From Aurifilum marmelostoma (Eukaryota; Ascomycota; Sordariomycetes; Diaporthales; Cryphonectriaceae), in the NCBI GenBank assembly GCA_027559495.1, contig JAMXSV010000012.1:186001-250000 (forward strand): a stretch of DNA of 64,000 nucleotides, given 5' to 3'. The notes under the pieces were generated by a model that had not been told where the DNA came from, did no database searches, and saw only the letters and a program-made list of their open reading frames with translations. Position numbers and translations under genes: made by a program. Shown here one piece after another: positions 58,430 through 64,000 of this stretch. Positions within the stretch are counted from its first letter, which is position 1; every line of letters starts with the position of its first letter.

Positions 58430-59769
58430 ACGGAAGGAGAGAAAGAAAAGCTGGACTTGTCATGGATTTCTCTGAAGTTGCTTATGTTTTTTTTTTTTTT
58501 TTCCCTGTCTTCTTTTCCCTTGTCTTTTTCTTGTTCGTCTTTATTTCTCTTGTCTTCCTTTTTATTTCCCTCTAGACTTCCTATGCTGCTTTTATTGTTT
58601 GTAGCCGCTGCTTGAGCTTCTCTTGCGTGTCCAAGATACCCATGTAATGGTTGATGAAGAAGAAGAAGAAGAAGAGAAAATAAAATAGCGAGCGTCTCAT
58701 TCATCTGCTTAGTCCGATCTGTTTATCCTGTTTGTCTCACTCCAGAGGTACCTTATATGTGCGACTGGTGTGCATACCATGAGGGGCTCGGGGTTGGAGG
58801 GTGAAGGAGGGGAGTACTGGAACTATACGAAGGAGACTACGGCTGGATTGTGCAATGAGAAAGAGGTGACATGGTCGCATCTGCTTGTGAGAAGGAAAAA
58901 GGAACATGGAAGAAAGCTTGATTGGCAGAAACTTGGCATACCTTCATGATGTCCAAACAACGGTTGCGGGTGGTCATGGAACTGGAGGCTTGCTTGTCTC
59001 GGCTATCTAAATCGACTCATGCTCAGATACTTTTTGGGTCGATGGAGGAGAGAGAGACACTTCAAGTCGAGAACAATTAGATTAACACAGTTGACTGCTT
59101 ATACAATACTCTTATTCTTCTGCAGTCCTGACAATATATATATATATCGCTGATAATCCTTCGAGTAGAGAGGTCAGTTGGTATAAGTCGTTCGGAACAA
59201 CGAGGTCTTTATCACAAGCGCGAGCCCCCTAGCGTCTACAGTAGATCGTCTACAGGCGCTACAGGCGGGAGCTACGGGACCCCGTACCCACTGAACCCTT
59301 TCGGGTCCTCGCTGGAGAAGCCTCGGCTACGGCGGATCAGCGGAAAGAGTCGCTCGCCTGTCCTCGGCAGCGGCTAATCCTCCTTGAGCAGGGCAAAGCT
59401 TTCAGCAGTGCGGGTGCGCCTGAAGAAGAGAAGGGCCCCTGGTCCCTCCCCGGGGCGCCTATTGTACCCACTGCCAAAAATGATGCCGATCGTATGTCAT
59501 TGCAGCTGTACTGCGCTGTACCGAGGCTGTGGATTTGGCTTCCCCCATCCGCGTCGTCGATAGTTCTCTTTCTCTCTTTCTTTCTCACGCCAGCCTCGAC
59601 AAACTACACCGAAGGACGGCTCTCGAACGTCTGATGTCGTGACCTTTTTTCTTTCCTTTCGCCCTCTCGCGATTGTCGCGCGGCTCGGCATCTCAAGCTG
59701 GGCCAGCTGGAGAGAGGGAGAGAGAAAGTGCGGCGGTAGAAGGGCAGCGAGTCGGTTTGAGTCACGACT
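58430..59769. other. Spacer with one coding-like fragment
   Basis: Mostly T-rich 3' sequence of the upstream gene (58486-58565) and AT-rich spacer. A stretch at 59132-59377 (+) stays open and has protein-like composition near its end (EPPSVYSRSSTGATGGSYGT, then NPFGSSLEKPRLRRISGKS), but no Met, partner exon or family could be found. It may be a gene remnant. The region 59500-59769 is the likely promoter of the transacylase gene. Confidence 0.4.
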
Positions 59770-61344
59770 ATGATGACGATGAAGACGCCCACGGCAACGG
59801 CAAGAGCAGCAGCGTCGAGACGACTCCTCCTCCTCCTCCTCCCTCTGCACGGGCTGGTCTCTCAGCAGACCTGCCACACGACACTACCTCGATGCCTGGA
59901 AGCTAGAGCTGGGCCTGGATCGGTGTGGAGGAGGACGATGTCAACAAGCATTTCATCCGGGCTCTCCAGAGGTGGTCAGGTACAGCAGCAGCAGCAGCAG
60001 CAGCACGAATCACAACAGCGACGGGGACGACAACCACGACGCCATGCCTCGTTCTCCAGGCGAACTGCGCGGCCCAAGACGGCGCTGTTCTTTCCAGGTA
60101 CGATGCAGAGGTGCCCCTTCCAGTTTCCTTCGTCGTCGTCGTCCTTCTCCTCCTCCTCTGTTTTTAAAAAAAAATCTCCAGGACTAACAGCAGGCTCTTC
60201 TCTCTTCACAGGCCAGGGCGTGCAGAAAGTGGGCATGCTGGCTCCCTGGGTGGACGCCTTCCCCCGCACCGCCGCGCCCATCCTCGACGAGATCGACACG
60301 GTGATGGGCTACTCCCTGACGCGCATCATCGCTGAGGGCCCCAACTCGCTCCTCTCCGCGACCCCACACGCCCAGCCCGCGATCATGGCGACCTCGATAC
60401 TCGTCCTGCGCGTCCTCGAGCGCGAATTTGGCTTCAATGTCGGCGACCGCATCGACTTCACCCTGGGCCACAGCCTGGGCGAGTTCGCGGCCCTGGTGGC
60501 GGGCGGATACCTCGCGTTCGAGGACAGCTTGTATCTTGTCAAGAGGCGGGCCGAGGTCATGGCTGCGGCGACGGCGACGGCGAGGGAGGAGTACGGTGGG
60601 GACTACGGGATGGTGGCCATCGTCACGGAGCCGGAGTACCTGGCGGGCCTGGTCGAGGCCGTCAGCAACTTCACGGTGCCCAGCAGCGACAAGTCCGACA
60701 GCGGCACCGACTCCGAGGTCCCGCCCATCCAGCAGGTCAAGATCGCCAACGTCAACAGCAAGAACCAGATCGTGCTGAGCGGGTCCATCGAGCGCATCAA
60801 GACCCTGGTGGCTCACGTGAGGCAGTTCCTAGGCCACGACCCGAGGGCGGTCCGGCTGAACAGCGACAGTCCCTTTCACAGCCCCATCATGAAGCCGGCC
60901 GTCGCCACCATGCGGCACCTGCTGGACGGGAACAAGGGGATCTGGAGGAACGCAAGAAGGCAGGGAGACGAGGAGAAAGGAGCAGGGAGGAGGGAAGGAG
61001 GCGAAGAGCTTGTCACGTTTCCCGGGAAAGTGAGGGCGATCAGTAACGTCACGGCGAGGCCCTTTGAGAGCAAGGCCATGCTACAAGACCTGGTGGCCAG
61101 GTCGTGCCTGGAGACGGTGAGGTGGTGGGACAGCATACGTTACCTGGACCAGCAGGAGAAGGTCAGGCGCTGGATAGGTATAGGACCTGGCAAGGTGGGG
61201 AGGAACCTGGTGGGCAAGGAGGTCGGGATTCGAGGGACAGATGTCGTCAAGGGAGGTGGGGTGTGGGCTATCACAGACCCGTCGGAGATCGAGGAGGTGT
61301 TGAGGGGGCTGGAGGAGACTGACCCGATCGTGGAAGAGGAATAA
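59770..61344 (+). CDS. MCT1: Malonyl-CoA:ACP transacylase, mitochondrial fatty-acid synthesis
   Basis: Loads malonyl groups onto the mitochondrial acyl carrier protein (type II fatty acid synthesis, leading to lipoic acid). Two exons: 59770-60097 and 60212-61344. The 114-bp intron has no stop and length divisible by three, so an unspliced reading is open; splicing joins FFPG to QGVQKVGML, the conserved start of the fold. The nucleophile is in LGHSLGEFAALV (Ser197 of the spliced 486-residue product), and the partner His is in DSPFHSPIMKP. The IANVNSKNQIVLSG and ISNVTARPF stretches are also typical. A charged, variable insert (KGAGRREGGEE) interrupts the second half. The first about 100 residues are basic, Arg-rich and include a poly-Gln tract; they probably form the mitochondrial presequence. 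The Met at 59938 is an alternative start. This is distinct from the synthase's own AT domain. Confidence 0.9.
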   Translation: MMTMKTPTATARAAASRRLLLLLLPLHGLVSQQTCHTTLPRCLEARAGPGSVWRRTMSTSISSGLSRGGQVQQQQQQQHESQQRRGRQPRRHASFSRRTARPKTALFFPGTMQRCPFQFPSSSSSFSSSSVFKKKSPGLTAGSSLFTGQGVQKVGMLAPWVDAFPRTAAPILDEIDTVMGYSLTRIIAEGPNSLLSATPHAQPAIMATSILVLRVLEREFGFNVGDRIDFTLGHSLGEFAALVAGGYLAFEDSLYLVKRRAEVMAAATATAREEYGGDYGMVAIVTEPEYLAGLVEAVSNFTVPSSDKSDSGTDSEVPPIQQVKIANVNSKNQIVLSGSIERIKTLVAHVRQFLGHDPRAVRLNSDSPFHSPIMKPAVATMRHLLDGNKGIWRNARRQGDEEKGAGRREGGEELVTFPGKVRAISNVTARPFESKAMLQDLVARSCLETVRWWDSIRYLDQQEKVRRWIGIGPGKVGRNLVGKEVGIRGTDVVKGGGVWAITDPSEIEEVLRGLEETDPIVEEE

Positions 61345-61942
61345 AACGAGATAGATGGGACTCATTGGTGATGCGGCCCCGAGGACGGGACTTTAGGTCG
61401 TATGCCCCTCTATCGATTGTGTCACGTTGAGGCTCTCTCTTGTACTCAAGACGGATAACCGTTACTTATGTTGTTGCATCACGTTGCCACACACGAACCA
61501 ATCAAGGACGAGCAGGGCGAAAATGACAACAGTAACTTGGACGGGCTATTTGTGGCAATACCTAGCGTTTTGGTTCCATTGTTCCCCATAACCCGTTCTG
61601 TCACCTGCATGTTGGAAAGATATGTCACAATCTCTGGCTCCACACTGGCTATCAATCGTAAATAATGTGTCTAGACTTTCATTAATATGCAGGGCTGTTC
61701 AGCTCGGGTTTCAGCTCTTGGAAGAGAACGTCAGCACTTATTCCTTATTGGTGGCCGCCGGCCACGCAACGTAGGGGTAGTCAGTCACTTGTTGATAAAC
61801 CTGGATTCCTTTTAAAAGGCAGGCCAGCCTCCCTCACGAGCTTCACAACCGGGCAGCCTCGAGCAATAGCAATTTCCAGACCGCTGATTGTGGAAGCAAC
61901 TCAGGATGACAGTGCCTATATCACATATAGACATCTGCTGAA
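61345..61942. promoter_or_regulatory. Spacer between transacylase and HET-domain gene
   Basis: About 600 bp without a gene: the 3' region of the transacylase gene and the promoter of the HET-domain gene. A TTTTAAAAGG element lies at about 61809-61818, roughly 130 bp before the start codon. Confidence 0.45.
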
Positions 61943-64000
61943 ATGGAACACGTCGCATATCCCAGGCAGCCTGCCCTGGAGCCGTTACGGATTCCCTATG
62001 TATGCGCAGGCTTCGTCCCCAGATACGACGGTCTTGACTTTGTGCATTGGCCACAGAGAGCCGGCTGGGCCCCAGCTGCGGATCTCAGTCGGTGGCTGGC
62101 CTGCAGTGATGCCGAGCTTGCTCGTCGGGCCCAAGCATGGCTCTACTTCGGTCTGTTGTCCTCCTTTCTTGATCTTCCCCTCTCGCACATAGAGGGGTTG
62201 CTCGTCAGCTCCACACCGCACCAAGGCCAGCCGCTGGTCCACTCGGGATGCCTGCTCCGCCTGCTGAGGGAACGGCGACACGCCTACATTGTCTACAAGA
62301 GCAAAATGTCAAAACGGGACAGCGTACAGCATGACCGCGACGACAGCAAGGCCCTCCTCCTCCGAGCCGCATCCCGTCTGAGCGAGACCCTTGAGCGGCG
62401 CACAGCTGCGCATGACGACGAGGACGTCGACGGGCGTCAGGATACAGCCTTGGCCCTCGTCTCCTGCTCCATCCGCATCCTCCTCCAGACGCTGGGCTCG
62501 GCCAAGTTTGACGACCGCTCGCCTCCTCTCTTGCGGCGCGAGCGGGCCTGGACCACTCCCAGGTATCCCGGCACCTCTCACCGGCGATGGAGAGTTCCAA
62601 CCGTGGAAGCGATCCAGAGCAGGATGCTCCGTAGTGGCTGGTGTCCTGCCCAGCTGCGGTCGCTGGGCCGGACGCACTCGTGTGCGGCCATGTATTACCT
62701 GTCGGGCCTGCAGCGCAGGGAGCTCGTGACACACGAGGGCTGTTCTGTCGAGACGTGTGTGGCCCACTACAGCAACGAGTCGACGTATCAGCAGAAGCAT
62801 TCGGATATGTGCAGGGGCCATGACTGCTCGCCTGTTGAGGTCTCCACAGCCTTGCTGGTTTCGATGATCGACGAGAAGAAGATCCCCGTGGTAGTTGCTT
62901 CGGTCACACCGCAAGGCAGCGTCGCTCACCTGGACCTGATGGATGTCGACACTGCCAGGCCCTTCGTCGCCATTTCGCATGTGTGGTCCGGCGGACTGGG
63001 AAACCCTCAAGGCAATTCTCTGCATTCTTGTCAGGTGAACAAGATCCTGGGGTTTGTCGAGAAATTATCGACCTCGGGATGGGCCTGGACGCAACCCCTT
63101 GTCTCAGGAAGCTTCTTCCACCCTCAACCCCGGAGCCAAACCAGACGCGTTGCATTCTGGCTCGATACGCTCTGCATACCGGCTGGACGGGGAGATGCGG
63201 TGGAAGCCGCCAAGGCCGCAACCATCAAGAAGCTCTCATCCATCTTCGCAGAGGCGTCCGCCGTCTTGGTTCTTGATACAGAGCTGCAGAGCATCGACGC
63301 CGCAGGGCTCGGCCTTGCAGGAATACTGGGACATACTTTGTGCTCCTCGTGGATGACGCGCTGCTGGACTCTCCAGGAGGCCAGCCTGGCCACCAAAACG
63401 CACATACAGTTCCAGGACTCGCAGCCTGCACTGAGATTGCCGAGGTCCGTGGCTCAAAAGACCATGAAGGCTTACGCCCAGCAAGACACGGGCCTCTTCA
63501 CGCGTGGCGGTGCGTCGCAAACCAGAGAAGTGCTCGAGAACATACTGCTCGGAGAGTTTGGCAACAGCCTTTTGTTGCTGGAGGACGTGGGCTGGAACCG
63601 TCCCGGCCGCCAGGGAATGTGGAACTGGAGAGCCCTCGAGGTGCACCAGGCCTTTGCCTTCGCCGCCACGTGGAACAATTTCCTGGGCCGCACAACAAGC
63701 CGGGAGCGGGACCTGCACCGCATTTTCGGCGCCATGCAGGACTTCAAGGCTGCGTCTATCCAGAACATCCAGGACCGTGCAGGTTCCGGCTACAAGGCCC
63801 AGGCCCGGGACTCTATGAGGGCCATATGGAAAGGGCATGCTACTCTGCCGCTGGCCTTGTTGTTTGTGGACAGAATGTCTCTTTCGGTTCCTGACCAGCA
63901 GCCCGACGTGGTCCGGGAAAGAGACATCGCCCTGCCCGAGTTCCCGCCCAGGGACAGGATAGACGTTAGTCTGGGCTACATGAAGGTGTTTTCCGACTGT
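61943..64000 (+). CDS. HET-domain (heterokaryon incompatibility) protein, 3' end outside window
   Basis: Large HET-domain protein; members trigger or modulate programmed cell death after non-self recognition in fungi. One open frame runs from the Met at 61943 (MEHVAYPRQPALEPL) to the window edge without a stop, 686 residues so far and no intron needed. The HET core begins near residue 340 with PFVAISHVWSGGLGNPQGN, continues with AFWLDTLCIPAGRGDAVEAA near residue 405 and SWMTRCWTLQEASLATKTHI near residue 470; these are the three hallmark blocks. Before it lies a 340-residue N-terminal region with clustered Cys/His residues (HEGCSVETCVAHYSNES, CRGHDCSPVEVS), which resembles the longer HET proteins of Sordariomycetes. 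No repeat (WD, NACHT) domain is visible yet. The start is the first in-frame Met before the conserved stretch. Confidence 0.88.
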   Translation, partial: MEHVAYPRQPALEPLRIPYVCAGFVPRYDGLDFVHWPQRAGWAPAADLSRWLACSDAELARRAQAWLYFGLLSSFLDLPLSHIEGLLVSSTPHQGQPLVHSGCLLRLLRERRHAYIVYKSKMSKRDSVQHDRDDSKALLLRAASRLSETLERRTAAHDDEDVDGRQDTALALVSCSIRILLQTLGSAKFDDRSPPLLRRERAWTTPRYPGTSHRRWRVPTVEAIQSRMLRSGWCPAQLRSLGRTHSCAAMYYLSGLQRRELVTHEGCSVETCVAHYSNESTYQQKHSDMCRGHDCSPVEVSTALLVSMIDEKKIPVVVASVTPQGSVAHLDLMDVDTARPFVAISHVWSGGLGNPQGNSLHSCQVNKILGFVEKLSTSGWAWTQPLVSGSFFHPQPRSQTRRVAFWLDTLCIPAGRGDAVEAAKAATIKKLSSIFAEASAVLVLDTELQSIDAAGLGLAGILGHTLCSSWMTRCWTLQEASLATKTHIQFQDSQPALRLPRSVAQKTMKAYAQQDTGLFTRGGASQTREVLENILLGEFGNSLLLLEDVGWNRPGRQGMWNWRALEVHQAFAFAATWNNFLGRTTSRERDLHRIFGAMQDFKAASIQNIQDRAGSGYKAQARDSMRAIWKGHATLPLALLFVDRMSLSVPDQQPDVVRERDIALPEFPPRDRIDVSLGYMKVFSDC

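Overview
The window is eukaryotic DNA from a filamentous ascomycete (Pezizomycotina, most likely Sordariomycetes). Genes carry short GT-AG introns (about 60-170 bp) with CTAAC-like branch sites and prefer G/C at third codon positions. Several families are typical of these fungi: CFEM-type Pth11-like receptor, Zn2Cys6 regulator, HET-domain protein and hybrid PKS-NRPS. Spacers are long and full of microsatellites and homopolymers. I saw no transposon, rRNA, CRISPR or convincing tRNA.

Layout. 1-1261 (-): casein kinase I of the Hrr25/CKI1 type, cut by the window edge. 1262-9272: gene-poor, beginning with a purine-rich stretch that is probably the kinase promoter/leader. 9273-19128: a small membrane-anchored unknown (+), a CFEM-rhodopsin receptor (+), an EthD-fold protein (-) and a DHA2-type MFS exporter (-). 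19129-31981 (+): one megasynthase, KS-AT-DH-CMeT-(degenerate ER)-KR-ACP-C-A-T-R, divergent from the exporter. 32193-38560: a divergent pair of MACPF-like genes, the larger with a coiled coil, a jacalin-like region and a bulb-lectin repeat. 39211-42826: housekeeping genes for a p24 cargo receptor (-) and the SWC4/DMAP1 chromatin subunit (+). 42827-55941: about 13 kb without a recognisable gene. 55942-58429 (+): a Zn2Cys6 domain fused to a maltose/galactoside-type O-acetyltransferase. 59770-61344 (+): mitochondrial malonyl-CoA:ACP transacylase. 61943-64000 (+): a HET-domain protein running off the window.

How the genes may work together. The synthase and MFS exporter share a 1 kb promoter and form the core of a small secondary-metabolite locus; the EthD protein and receptor are possible members. 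No P450, no trans-acting enoyl reductase and no cluster-type regulator lies close by, so the product should be simple or finished elsewhere. The MACPF/lectin pair abuts the synthase tail to tail and may be a defence or allorecognition module.

Three genes (synthase 3' end, large MACPF gene, Zn2Cys6-acetyltransferase) each show one surplus base in a homopolymer that breaks an otherwise conserved reading frame. Sequencing or assembly error is the first explanation to test.
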